Assembly: GCA_903943975.1 (NCBI GenBank)
Contig: CAJAQB010000002.1
Coordinates: 1 to 64,000, forward strand
Source of the DNA: Synechococcus lacustris
GTDB taxonomy: Bacteria > Cyanobacteriota > Cyanobacteriia > PCC-6307 > Cyanobiaceae
Direction of reading: 5' to 3'
DNA length: 64,000 nt
Position 1 is the stretch's first letter. Each line of letters starts with the position of its first letter. The notes under the pieces were generated by a model, which was not told where the DNA came from, searched no databases, and saw only the letters and a program-made list of their open reading frames with translations. Shown here in pieces: positions 25,335 through 34,760 of the stretch. The position numbers and the translations under genes were made by a program.

Positions 25335-26195
25335 ATGACCGGCGCCACCGCCCTAGCCCCTGCCTTAGCCCCAGCCCCGGCCCCCTCTGCCCTGGCGGAG
25401 CTCAGCCAGGAAACCCTGGCCCTCACCAAACGCCTGTTTCTGCAGCTGCAACGGCGCCCTTCCACCCTGGTGGCAGGGATCCTGCAACCGCTGATCTGGT
25501 TGGTGTTGTTTGGCGCTTTGTTTGCCAAGGCGCCGGCGGGGTTGTTGCCCGGTGGGGTGAGCTATGGGCGTTTCCTTGGCGCCGGGGTGATTGTTTTCAC
25601 CGCCTTCAGTGCCGCCTTGAATGCCGGCCTGCCGGTGATGTTTGACCGGGAATTCGGCTTTCTTAATCGGCTGCTGGTGGCGCCGCTGCGCTCGCGTTTT
25701 TCAATCGTGTTGGCCTCGGTGCTGTACATCACCAGCCTCAGCCTGGTGCAGAGCCTGGCGATCATGGGGGCCGCCTGGGCCCTGGGCTATGGCTGGCCGG
25801 GGGGGGCTGGCCTGCTGGTGGTGCTGGGCACCCTGCTGTTGCTGGTGGCAGCCGTGACGGCGCTCAGCCTCGGTTTGGCCTTTGCCCTGCCAGGTCACAT
25901 CGAACTGATTGCAGTGATCTTTGTGGCGAACCTGCCGCTGCTGTTTGCCAGCACCGCCCTGGCACCGATCAGCTTCATGCCCAGCTGGTTGGGGTGGCTT
26001 GCGGCCCTGAATCCCCTTACCTTCGCGATTGAACCGATCCGTGCCGCATACCTGGGCCAGTTCTCCCTGACCCGGGTGGTGTTGGAGGCCCCCTACGGCA
26101 ACCTCACGGCGGGCCAGTGCCTTTTGGTGCTCACCCTGCTGTCTGTTGGTCTGTTCCTGTCCATCCGGCCTCTCCTGGACCGGAAACTGAGCTGA
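25335..26195 (+). CDS. ABC-2 type exporter, permease subunit
   Basis: A 286-residue protein with six predicted membrane helices in the ABC-2 (DrrB-like) layout, including the ABC-2 signature area around 'NPLTFAIEPIRAAYLG' near the C-terminus. The Ala/Pro-rich N-terminal 25 residues are probably cytoplasmic and disordered. It forms the membrane part of the exporter with the preceding ATPase. The octapeptide-repeat gene follows after 6 nt. Confidence 0.92.
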   Translation: MTGATALAPALAPAPAPSALAELSQETLALTKRLFLQLQRRPSTLVAGILQPLIWLVLFGALFAKAPAGLLPGGVSYGRFLGAGVIVFTAFSAALNAGLPVMFDREFGFLNRLLVAPLRSRFSIVLASVLYITSLSLVQSLAIMGAAWALGYGWPGGAGLLVVLGTLLLLVAAVTALSLGLAFALPGHIELIAVIFVANLPLLFASTALAPISFMPSWLGWLAALNPLTFAIEPIRAAYLGQFSLTRVVLEAPYGNLTAGQCLLVLTLLSVGLFLSIRPLLDRKLS

Positions 26196-26201
26196 TTCCC
26201 C

Positions 26202-26900
26202 GTGGCTGCCCCCCTGCTTTCCCCCTCCGCCCGGCAGCGCCAGCTGTGGGAGCAGTTGCGCCAGGCCTTGGCCCAGGGGGATGGAGATAACTTGCGGCGC
26301 TTAAGTGAGCGGCTGGTGCACCGCCAGGGACCAGCGGCCCTGCGGGCCGTCGTAGCCAAACTGGCCCAGAACCCGGAAGAAGTTGCCTTCTGGTGGGCCC
26401 AGCTCCAGGCCCCAGGGCAAATTGTGGCGAAGGCTTCAGATGCTGTTTCGGGTGATGTTTCAAGGGAAGTTCTAGGAAAACTTCCAGACGAAGTTAAAGA
26501 AGAAACTCCCAGTGAAGTTAAGGAAGAGATTCCTGGCGAAGTTCTAGTGGATATGCCGGAAGATGTGCCAGTGGTAGTACCAGAAGAAGTGCCAGTGGTA
26601 GCACTAGAAGAAGTGCCAGAAGAAGTTCAGCTTGAATTTCCAAAGGAAGTTCAGGCGGAAGTATTGCTGGAGGCGCCAGTTTTGCTGCAAGCACCTAGCG
26701 AACAGCTGCCTCCAGCAAAGGAAATACTTGCAATCAAGCAAGCACTTCCAATTGAGCTATACCTTCCAACCCCAAGCCAAGCCCCAGCCCAAACCCCAAC
26801 GCAAGCCTCAAACCCAGCCCCCACTCCAGCCCTGGCAAAGGGCCAAAAGTTGCGCGGCTGGCTCCCCAGCTGGGATGGCCCCGCCCGCAAAGTTTCCTGA
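26202..26900 (+). CDS. octapeptide-repeat protein of unknown function
   Basis: A 232-residue protein with a GTG start. Residues 1-75 form a small helical domain (RQRQLWEQLRQALAQG..RLSERLV). Residues about 85-165 consist of an eight-residue repeat xEVxxxxP: DEVKEETP, SEVKEEIP, GEVLVDMP, EDVPVVVP, EEVPVVAL, EEVQLEFP, encoded by 24-nt units that are much less GC-rich than the flanks. A Pro/Thr/Gln/Ala-rich tail ends with GWLPSWDGPARK. No signal peptide. It lies directly behind the ABC permease, so an accessory or scaffold role is possible but unproven. Confidence 0.55.
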   Translation: MAAPLLSPSARQRQLWEQLRQALAQGDGDNLRRLSERLVHRQGPAALRAVVAKLAQNPEEVAFWWAQLQAPGQIVAKASDAVSGDVSREVLGKLPDEVKEETPSEVKEEIPGEVLVDMPEDVPVVVPEEVPVVALEEVPEEVQLEFPKEVQAEVLLEAPVLLQAPSEQLPPAKEILAIKQALPIELYLPTPSQAPAQTPTQASNPAPTPALAKGQKLRGWLPSWDGPARKVS

Positions 26901-26940
26901 TTACTAAGTTTCCTTAGTACCTAATTTCCTGAGTGCCCCG

Positions 26941-27648
26941 ATGACCAGTCAGCTTTCCCTGCCCCGGGGCTTAATCGTGTCGGTGCAGGCCCCAGAGGGG
27001 TCCGCCATGCGGGAGCCGAGTGTGATTGCCGCCATGGCGGAAGCCAGCCTGGCCAATGGCGCCGTGGGGGTGCGTTTGGAAAGCCCTGAGCACATCGGTG
27101 CCGTGCGCCGCCGCTGCCCCGGGGCGCTGATTATTGGTCTCTGGAAACGCAGCTTTGCCGATAGTTCCGTGTACATAACCCCGGGTTGGCCGGAGATCCA
27201 GCAGGTGTGGGCGGCGGGGGCCGATGTGATTGCCCTCGATGCCACCGCCCGGTTTCGGCCTGGGGGCCAGCAGCTGGCGGAGCTGGTGCAACGGGCCAAG
27301 GGGGAGCTGGGGGCCCCCTTGATGGCTGATGTGGATAGCCTTGAAAATGGCCTGCTGGCGGCGGCCCTGGGCTGCGATTGGGTGGGTACCACCCTCTATG
27401 GCTACACAGAGGCCACCGCCCAGCAACAGCCCCCGGCCTGGCCCCTGCTGGGCCCCCTGCGCCAACAGCTGCCCGCCGCCACCGGTTTGATCTGTGAGGG
27501 GGGCATTGCCAGTGCTGAGCAGGCCCGCCGGGCCCTTGAGGAGGGGGCCGATGCGGTGGTGGTGGGCACGGCGATCACCGGTGTTGATTTGCAGGTGGCT
27601 CGCTACGTGGCCGGCCTAGCTCCTGCAGCCTGTGCCCCGGGCCGATAG
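26941..27648 (+). CDS. nanE: N-acetylmannosamine-6-phosphate 2-epimerase
   Basis: A 235-residue TIM barrel of the NanE family. Typical segments are 'GLIVSVQAPEGSAM', 'IGLWKRSFADSSVYITP', 'DVIALDATARFRP', 'LMADVDSLENGLLA' and 'ADAVVVGTAITG'. It interconverts ManNAc-6-P and GlcNAc-6-P. No other sialic-acid catabolic genes are near, though a UDP-GlcNAc 2-epimerase (wecB) is at 46.9 kb. It could serve ManNAc recycling or wall amino-sugar metabolism. Confidence 0.9.
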   Translation: MTSQLSLPRGLIVSVQAPEGSAMREPSVIAAMAEASLANGAVGVRLESPEHIGAVRRRCPGALIIGLWKRSFADSSVYITPGWPEIQQVWAAGADVIALDATARFRPGGQQLAELVQRAKGELGAPLMADVDSLENGLLAAALGCDWVGTTLYGYTEATAQQQPPAWPLLGPLRQQLPAATGLICEGGIASAEQARRALEEGADAVVVGTAITGVDLQVARYVAGLAPAACAPGR

Positions 27649-27677
27649 CTTCAGGGCAGTGGCGCTGAGTTACGCCG

Positions 27678-28629
<952 letters not shown>

Positions 28630-28636
28630 TCAGACC

Positions 28637-29731
28637 TCAGGCCTGAACCACGCTGGTGGCATCTAGGGCGGCCCCCAGCAGTTCTTCCATTGCCTTGAGC
28701 TGGTTCAGGCTGCCCATCACCACCAGCCGTTGGCCGGCGGCCAGGGTGGTGGCGCCGATCGGATTGGCGATCAACCCCGCAGCGGAATGGATCGCCAGCA
28801 CCAGTGCCCCGCCGGTGCGGCGGCCCAGGTCCAGTTCAATCAGGCTGCGGCCGTTGAGGTGCTCGGTCCGTTGGCGGTCATTGCTGAGTTGGAATTCCTC
28901 CACCTCGCAGTTCGAACCCGCCAATAGATCCAGGAAGTTGAGGGCCAGGGGCCGCAGGGCACTGGCCGCCATGATCCGGCCCCCGGCGATGTAGGGCGAC
29001 ACCACGGCGTCGGCCCCCGCCTGGCGCAGCTTGCGTTCGGCTTCATCGCTATCGGCCCGGGCGATCAGCCTGCAGTTGGGCCGTAAACCCCGGGCGCTCA
29101 GCACCACATAGAGGTTGGCGGCATTGCTGGGTAGGGCCGCCACCAGGGCCCTGCAGCGTTCCACCCCCGCCTCCTGCAGGGTTTCATCGAGGGTGGCATC
29201 CCCGGCCAGCACCGCCAGGTTGCGGTCGAGGGCGGCGTCACTGCGCTGCGGGTTGGATTCGATCACCAGCACCGGCACCTGTTCGGCACTGAGTTGTTCG
29301 GCAATTTCCCTGCCGATGCGGCCATAGCCGCAAACGATTACATGGTTTCGCATGCGTTCAAGCTCCCGCAAGTGCCGCTGCCGGCGCCGCCGTTGGAAGT
29401 ATCCCGTTTCCTGGAGGCCAAGCAGCCACCTGAGGGTCTGTTGCACCACAACGATGCCCCCCAGCAGGATCAGGGCGGTGACCCAGCGCCCCGCCGTGTG
29501 GGCCGGTACCTGGTCGCCGTAGCCCACGGTGGTGAGCGTGATCAACACGGTCCAGAAGCAGTCGCCCCAGTCCCAGCCCTCAGTGATTCGATAGCCCACG
29601 GCCCCCGTGAATACCAGGCCCAGGAGCGGCAGCAGCGGTGTGCCGCTGAAGGGTTGCAGGCGCCGACGGCCGCTGCGGATCAGTCCCCTGAGCTGTTTGG
29701 CTGCCTTAGTTGAACGGGGACCCCGGCCCAC
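28637..29731 (-). CDS. potassium channel with RCK/TrkA domains
   Basis: A 364-residue protein: two membrane helices around a pore loop with the K+ selectivity filter TTVGYGD (67-73), then an RCK-N Rossmann domain (VIVCGYGRIGREIAEQL) and an RCK-C domain (GRSLIELDLGRRTGGALVLA). This is the MthK-type plan: a tetrameric inner-membrane K+ channel gated by ligands bound to the RCK ring. The basic N-terminus is cytoplasmic. It is followed directly (1 nt) by the GT9-like gene start region on the same strand upstream. Confidence 0.92.
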   Translation of the reverse strand: MGRGPRSTKAAKQLRGLIRSGRRRLQPFSGTPLLPLLGLVFTGAVGYRITEGWDWGDCFWTVLITLTTVGYGDQVPAHTAGRWVTALILLGGIVVVQQTLRWLLGLQETGYFQRRRRQRHLRELERMRNHVIVCGYGRIGREIAEQLSAEQVPVLVIESNPQRSDAALDRNLAVLAGDATLDETLQEAGVERCRALVAALPSNAANLYVVLSARGLRPNCRLIARADSDEAERKLRQAGADAVVSPYIAGGRIMAASALRPLALNFLDLLAGSNCEVEEFQLSNDRQRTEHLNGRSLIELDLGRRTGGALVLAIHSAAGLIANPIGATTLAAGQRLVVMGSLNQLKAMEELLGAALDATSVVQA

Positions 29732-30511
29732 CTAGGTGAGGCCCAGGGCCTGGAGCACCTGGCTGCTTTCCAGTTGCCCCAGGTCCCCGGTGGGGCTCAG
29801 GGCTGCCAGGTTCACCAGGGTGACGCCGCTCAGTTGGGCCAGGCTGCTGGCGCTGGGATCACTGCTCACCAGCACATCGGCGCTGGCCACCTGGGCGGCC
29901 TGCTCCAGGGGGCTGCCGGGGCGCAGGCTGCTTACCCGGGCCTGGGGTAATTTCTGGCGCACCAGATCCGGCAGGGCCTGCCAATGGGCCGCGTCCCAGT
30001 CTTTGCTGTCGCCCCGGGGGGCCAGCACCAGCAGCGGTCCCTGGCCGGCGGGCTGCTGTTGAACCGCTTTCTCTAGGGCCTTGGCGGGCAGGCTGAGCCG
30101 GAAGGGCTGGCTGGGCAGCGCCAGCCCCAGGGGGGTGAGGAAAGCTTCGACGGGGGCGCCGGCATCCACGGGGGCGGTGCAGGAGAAACCGCCGCGGGCC
30201 ACCCGCACGGGGATATGGCTGCAGCTCAGCAACAGGTCAATGCTCCAGCCGCTGGCGAAGTTGAGCACCGCCTGGAAGTCTGGTTCGCGCACACTGCCCA
30301 GCAGATTTGCCCAGTCGGCCAGGGAGCCGCCGCTGCTGAATTCGTAGGGCAACAGCTTTTCCACCGCTGGCAGCAGTTTCCAAACGCTGGCGGAGGCCGC
30401 CGGGCAGGCCACCTGTAACTGGACCCTGAGCTGCTGGGCCACGGCCGCCGCCAGGGGCAGAATCCGCAGCTGTTCCTGGGGGCCACCCGGTATCAGGAAC
30501 AGAATGCGCAT
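29732..30511 (-). CDS. glycosyltransferase-9/heptosyltransferase-like protein
   Basis: A 259-residue protein from ATG 30511, giving [20 protein letters not shown]; a longer frame to 30694 would run across the ispD start. The N-terminal Rossmann half and the late '[20 protein letters not shown]' segment resemble ADP-heptose:LPS heptosyltransferases (GT9), where a D-P-S/T-G motif binds the sugar nucleotide. It is shorter than enzymatic members (about 330-350), so it may be a divergent or degenerate relative. Divergent from ispD with 32 bp between. Confidence 0.7.
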   Translation of the reverse strand: MRILFLIPGGPQEQLRILPLAAAVAQQLRVQLQVACPAASASVWKLLPAVEKLLPYEFSSGGSLADWANLLGSVREPDFQAVLNFASGWSIDLLLSCSHIPVRVARGGFSCTAPVDAGAPVEAFLTPLGLALPSQPFRLSLPAKALEKAVQQQPAGQGPLLVLAPRGDSKDWDAAHWQALPDLVRQKLPQARVSSLRPGSPLEQAAQVASADVLVSSDPSASSLAQLSGVTLVNLAALSPTGDLGQLESSQVLQALGLT

Positions 30512-30543
30512 CGGCGGTAGGGGCCTGGAAGTGGTCGAATTGT

Positions 30544-31254
30544 ATGGATCTGGATCCGAAAAGTTTGCATCTGTTGATCGTTGCCGCCGGCAGTGGCCGC
30601 CGCATGGGCCAGGGCCGCAACAAGTTGTTGATCCCCCTAGAGGGCAGACCGCTGCTGGCTTGGACCCTGGAGGCGGCCCTTGGCAGCGCCTCAATTGAGT
30701 GGCTGGGCCTCGTGGGCCAGGAGTGCGACCGCCAGGAGATCCACACGATTCTCCAGCAACTGGCCCCCGCCAAGCCGGTCCAATGGGTGCAGGGGGGGGA
30801 GACCCGTCAGGCCTCGGTGGCCCAGGGCCTGGCGGCCCTGCCCGCTGGGGCCAGCCATGTGTTGATCCACGATGGCGCCCGTTGCCTGGCCACCCCAGAG
30901 CTGTTTGATCGCTGTGCGGCGGCCCTGCTGGAGGGCGGCCAGGCCTTGGTGGCGGCCACCCCTGTCACCGACACGATCAAGCAGGTGGACGGCCAGGGCT
31001 TGATTCAGCACACCCCCGACCGTGCCAGCCTCTGGGCCGCCCAGACCCCCCAGGGGTTTCCGCTGGAACCGCTGCGCCAGGCCCACCGCCAGGCCCTGGC
31101 CGCCGGCTGGGAGGTGACCGATGACGCCGCCCTATTCGAACGGCTGGGGCTGCCGGTGCGGGTGCTGGATGGTGGCTCCGGCAACCTCAAGGTCACCAAT
31201 CCCCTTGATCTAGAACTGGCCGCCGCCCTCTTGCGCCGCCGCGCCGGGGTTTGA
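30544..31254 (+). CDS. ispD: 2-C-methyl-D-erythritol 4-phosphate cytidylyltransferase
   Basis: A 236-residue nucleotidyltransferase. The CTP-binding loop '[19 protein letters not shown]', '[14 protein letters not shown]' and '[13 protein letters not shown]' are the IspD signatures. It makes CDP-ME in the MEP pathway that supplies isoprenoids for carotenoids, phytol and quinones. The length is normal. It converges on the LD-carboxypeptidase gene with 11 nt between stops. Confidence 0.96.
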   Translation: MDLDPKSLHLLIVAAGSGRRMGQGRNKLLIPLEGRPLLAWTLEAALGSASIEWLGLVGQECDRQEIHTILQQLAPAKPVQWVQGGETRQASVAQGLAALPAGASHVLIHDGARCLATPELFDRCAAALLEGGQALVAATPVTDTIKQVDGQGLIQHTPDRASLWAAQTPQGFPLEPLRQAHRQALAAGWEVTDDAALFERLGLPVRVLDGGSGNLKVTNPLDLELAAALLRRRAGV

Positions 31255-31265
31255 GCAGAGCTTGA

Positions 31266-32126
31266 TCAGAGCAGTGCCAGGCGGCCGCGGCTGCCATCGA
31301 GCCGGGCCCACCGGCCCAGGGGCAGGGCGGCGTTAACGCTGCCGTGGCCCACGGGCAGATCGGCCAGCAGCGGTATGCCCAGGTCGGCGCTGCGTTCCCT
31401 CAACACCTGCTCCAGGCAAAAACCGGGCCGGTCGTCGTCTTCGGGCTGCTCACAGTTGCTGAAGCTGCCGAAAGCAAGGCCGGCCAGTTGTTGCAGGGCG
31501 CCGCTGAGGCGCCAGTGGGTGAGCATCCGATCAATGCGATAGGGGGCCTCGCCCACGTCCTCCAGCACCAGCACCGCCCCCTGAAGCGGCGGGCACCAGC
31601 GGCTGCCCAGCAGGTGGGTGGCCACGGTGAGGTTGGCCACCAGCAGCGGCCCTTCCGCCACACCACCGCCCCAGCCCTGGCCCTCCAGGGGCGCCACCGC
31701 CTCGCCAAACAACAGCTGCCGCAGCCGTTCCTGGCTCCAGGCCGGTTCCGCCGCCAGGGTGGTCACCAGGGGGCCGTGGATTGCTCCGGGGCGGCCGGCG
31801 GCCACCTGGGCCCAGAGCAGGCTGGTCACATCGGAAAAACCGAGCAGCCAGCCATCTAAGGGTTGCCAGCCCTGTTCCAGCAGCCGGGCCGACCCCCAAC
31901 CCCCCCGGGCGCAGGCCCAGAGCGAGGCCTGCCCCGCAAAGTCCTTGAGCCGGGCCTGGTCGTCCCCGGCCAGGTAGCCCCAGCGCCGTTCCAGCCCAAA
32001 GCTTTGTTCCACCGCCAGGCCCCAGGCCTCCAGGCAGCTGATGCCGGCCTGGAGCTTTTCTGCCCCGGCCAGGGCGGAGCTGGGGGCCACTAGTCGCACC
32101 CGATCCCCATGGCGCAGCGCCCTCAT
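31266..32126 (-). CDS. LD-carboxypeptidase (peptidase S66 family)
   Basis: A 286-residue protein from ATG 32126 (MRALRHGDRVRLVAPSSAL). S66 features are 'RGGWGSARLLE', 'GFSDVTSLLWA' and 'LEDVGEAPYRIDRML', with a C-terminal His in 'VGHGSVNAALPLG'. LdcA-type enzymes cut the terminal D-Ala from cytoplasmic muropeptides during wall recycling; MccF-type members detoxify microcin C-like compounds. The assignment between the two is open. The start overlaps the UbiA-like gene stop by 4 nt. Confidence 0.88.
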   Translation of the reverse strand: MRALRHGDRVRLVAPSSALAGAEKLQAGISCLEAWGLAVEQSFGLERRWGYLAGDDQARLKDFAGQASLWACARGGWGSARLLEQGWQPLDGWLLGFSDVTSLLWAQVAAGRPGAIHGPLVTTLAAEPAWSQERLRQLLFGEAVAPLEGQGWGGGVAEGPLLVANLTVATHLLGSRWCPPLQGAVLVLEDVGEAPYRIDRMLTHWRLSGALQQLAGLAFGSFSNCEQPEDDDRPGFCLEQVLRERSADLGIPLLADLPVGHGSVNAALPLGRWARLDGSRGRLALL

Positions 32127-33034
32127 CGGCTGGCCTGGCCAAGGATCAGGGCCAGCAGCAGCAGGGCGCCGATCAACACCTGGCGCTGGAAATGACGGGC
32201 GACGGTGAGTGTCCCTTGCTTCTCCTGTTGTTGCAGGAGCCAGCTTTCCCGGCCGAAGGCCAGGGCGGCCAGCAGCGCCCCGGGCCAGTAGGCGGGCCCC
32301 AGCCCGGCGCTGGCGGCGGCCAGGCTCAGCAGCAGCCAGCTGCCGCCGTAGCAAGCGGCCACCACCGGCACGGCGGCGCTGCCCAGGCTGAGGGCACTGC
32401 TGCGCACCCCCAGCCGTTGGTCGTCGCTGCGGTCGGCCATGGCATACACCGTGTCAAAGCCGAAACTCCAGAGCAGGCTGGCCAGCCAGGTGCCCCAGAG
32501 CGGCCAGCCCGCCGCCAGGTTGCCCCCGGCGGCGGCCCAGGGAATCAACACCGCAAAGCCCCAGCAGAGGGCCAGCAGGGCCTGGGGCAGGGGGCACCAG
32601 CGCTTGGCGGAGGGGTAAAGCAGCACCGGCGGCAGGCTGGCCAGGGCCAGCCCCATACAGAGGCCCCGCTGGGGGGCCGGCAGGGCTAGCACCACCGCCA
32701 GGGCCACCAGTAGGCAGCTGACTAGCAGCCCCCAGGCCGCCCGGGGCGAGATGGCGCCCCGGGCCAGGGGCCGCTGGGCGGTGCGGCGCACCTGGCGGTC
32801 GATCTTTCGATCCCAGAGGTCATTGGCCACGCAGCCAGCCCCGCTAACCGCCAGGCCCCCCACCAGGATCAAGAGCACTAGGCCCGGGCTGGGATCAGGG
32901 CGCTCCAGCCAGAGACTCCAAGCGGCGGGGATCAGCAGGATCAAGCGCCCAGTCGGTTTCTGCCAACGCAGCAGTTCCAGCCAGGCGGGCCAGCGCTGGC
33001 CGGGGCTGGGGGCGGGGCTGGGGCTGGTATCCAC
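32123..33034 (-). CDS. 4-hydroxybenzoate polyprenyltransferase-like (UbiA family)
   Basis: A 303-residue membrane prenyltransferase from GTG 33034; longer frames would run through the ppx start. The two Asp-rich motifs are 'NDLWDRKIDRQVRRTAQRPL' and 'DTVYAMADRSDDQRLGV'. Cyanobacterial members attach a polyprenyl chain to 4-hydroxybenzoate on the way to plastoquinone. Divergent from ppx with only 16 bp between start codons; followed by the LD-carboxypeptidase gene with a 4-nt overlap. Confidence 0.92.
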   Translation of the reverse strand: MDTSPSPAPSPGQRWPAWLELLRWQKPTGRLILLIPAAWSLWLERPDPSPGLVLLILVGGLAVSGAGCVANDLWDRKIDRQVRRTAQRPLARGAISPRAAWGLLVSCLLVALAVVLALPAPQRGLCMGLALASLPPVLLYPSAKRWCPLPQALLALCWGFAVLIPWAAAGGNLAAGWPLWGTWLASLLWSFGFDTVYAMADRSDDQRLGVRSSALSLGSAAVPVVAACYGGSWLLLSLAAASAGLGPAYWPGALLAALAFGRESWLLQQQEKQGTLTVARHFQRQVLIGALLLLALILGQASR

Positions 33035-33050
33035 CCGTAGCGTTGTAACG

Positions 33051-34760
33051 ATGCGAGAGTGTGCCACGGCCATCCCGGAATTTGTGGTGACTGCACAACG
33101 GGCAGCGGCGGTTGAGGCGGAGTTGGAGCAGTTGGCTCCGATCGTTCCGGTGGGGGAGGGCCTGCGGCGCGTGGCGGCCATCGACCTTGGCACCAATTCC
33201 ACCCACCTGTTGATCGCATCGGTGGATCCGGTGCTGCGCAGTTTTTCGGTGTTGTTGGCGGAAAAATCCACCACCCGCCTGGGGGAACGCGATCCCGAGA
33301 ACGGTGAACTCACCCAGGAGGCCATGGATCGCGCCCGCTTGGCCCTGCGCCACTGCCGCGACCTGGCCCGCAGCCATGGGGTGGAGCAAACCATCTGTGT
33401 GGCCACCAGCGCCATGCGGGAGGCGCCCAATGGCCTCAGTTTCTTGGCTGAATTGCGCCAGGAATTGGGGCTGGAGGTGGAGGTAATCAGCGGCACCGAG
33501 GAGGCACGGCTGATCTATCTGGGGGTGCTTTCCGGCATGGAGTTTGGTGATCGCCCCCATTTGATTCTTGATATCGGTGGTGGTTCCACCGAATTAATCC
33601 TGGCCGATGCCCGTGAAGCCCGGGCGCTCACCAGTGCCCGGGTGGGGGCGGTGCGCTTGCAGCGGGATTTTGTGCGGCGGGAGCCCCTGGCCCGGGATCG
33701 GGTCGCTTTCCTGCGGGCCTTCATCCAGGGCTCGCTCGAACCATCGGTGGAGAAGGTGCAACAGCGCTTGCGCCAGGGGGATTCACCGCTGATGGTGGCC
33801 ACCAGTGGCACCGCCATGGCGGCGGCTGCCCTCTTGGCGGCCACAAACCCGCGGCCCTCGTCGCGGCTGCATGGCTCCCGGGTGACCCGTTTTGAGCTGG
33901 ATGGCCTGGTGGAACGGGTGTTGCCGCTCACCCCCCAGCAGCGCCGGGCGTTGCCGGGCATCAATGAACGCCGTTCAGAAATCCTCTTGCCCGGGTTGCT
34001 GGTGCTGCAAACCGCCATGGAGCTGCTGGGCGCCTCGGAGTTTGTGATCAGTGAAAGGGCGCTGCGGGAGGGGTTGATTGTTGATTGGATGCTGCGCCAC
34101 GATCTGATCGTTGATCGCTTCGCTTACCAGAGCGATATCCGGCGGCGCACGGTGTTGCACCAGGCCCGCAAGTTTGGGGTGGAGATCCCCCGGGCGGAAC
34201 GGATTGCTGGCCATGCGGTGGCCCTGTTTGATCAAACCAAGGGCTGTTTCCCGCCGGCGCCCGCCGAGGCGCGGCAATTACTCTGGGCCGCCGCGCTGTT
34301 GCATAACTGCGGCCTACACATCAATACCAGTGGTTATCACAAGCACTCCTGGTATTTGATCCAGCATGGGGAGCTGCTGGGCTATTCCCAGAGCGAACAG
34401 CTGGTGATTGCCGCCCTGGCCCGTTATCACCGCCGTAGCCTGCCGAAAAAACGCCACGAGAGCTGGCTACTGCTGGATCGCGACCAGCGCCGACTGGTGG
34501 AAAATCTCTCGCTGCTGCTGCGGCTGGCGGTGGCCATGGACCGGCGGCCGGAGGCCACCATCGCCAGCTTCCAGGCCCACTGCGCCCAGAAGAGCCTTGA
34601 GCTCAGCCTGGTGCCCCTCGATCCCGAGGACGACCTCAGCCTTGAACTCTGGAGCCTCGATAGCTGTGCCAAGGCTTTTCAGGATGCCTGCGGCATCGGC
34701 CTGAGCTGTGGGCTGGCTAAGGCTTTGGAGCCAAGCCCGGGGCAGCCGTTGGCGGTTTAA
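33051..34760 (+). CDS. ppx: exopolyphosphatase (Ppx/GppA family)
   Basis: A 569-residue protein from ATG 33051. The Ppx/GppA actin-like ATPase fold shows 'VAAIDLGTNSTHLLIASV' (phosphate 1) and 'LILDIGGGSTELIL' (phosphate 2), followed by a C-terminal HD-like helical domain (LHNCGLHINTSGYHKHSWYL). It removes terminal phosphates from polyphosphate or hydrolyses pppGpp, linking phosphate storage to stress. The 3' end overlaps the convergent RodZ-like gene by 44 nt. Confidence 0.94.
   Translation: MRECATAIPEFVVTAQRAAAVEAELEQLAPIVPVGEGLRRVAAIDLGTNSTHLLIASVDPVLRSFSVLLAEKSTTRLGERDPENGELTQEAMDRARLALRHCRDLARSHGVEQTICVATSAMREAPNGLSFLAELRQELGLEVEVISGTEEARLIYLGVLSGMEFGDRPHLILDIGGGSTELILADAREARALTSARVGAVRLQRDFVRREPLARDRVAFLRAFIQGSLEPSVEKVQQRLRQGDSPLMVATSGTAMAAAALLAATNPRPSSRLHGSRVTRFELDGLVERVLPLTPQQRRALPGINERRSEILLPGLLVLQTAMELLGASEFVISERALREGLIVDWMLRHDLIVDRFAYQSDIRRRTVLHQARKFGVEIPRAERIAGHAVALFDQTKGCFPPAPAEARQLLWAAALLHNCGLHINTSGYHKHSWYLIQHGELLGYSQSEQLVIAALARYHRRSLPKKRHESWLLLDRDQRRLVENLSLLLRLAVAMDRRPEATIASFQAHCAQKSLELSLVPLDPEDDLSLELWSLDSCAKAFQDACGIGLSCGLAKALEPSPGQPLAV

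Noticed and set aside
32751-33050. 100 codons of extra open frame before ppx
   Set aside because: It is antisense to the UbiA-like gene; the Ppx family start fits ATG 33051.
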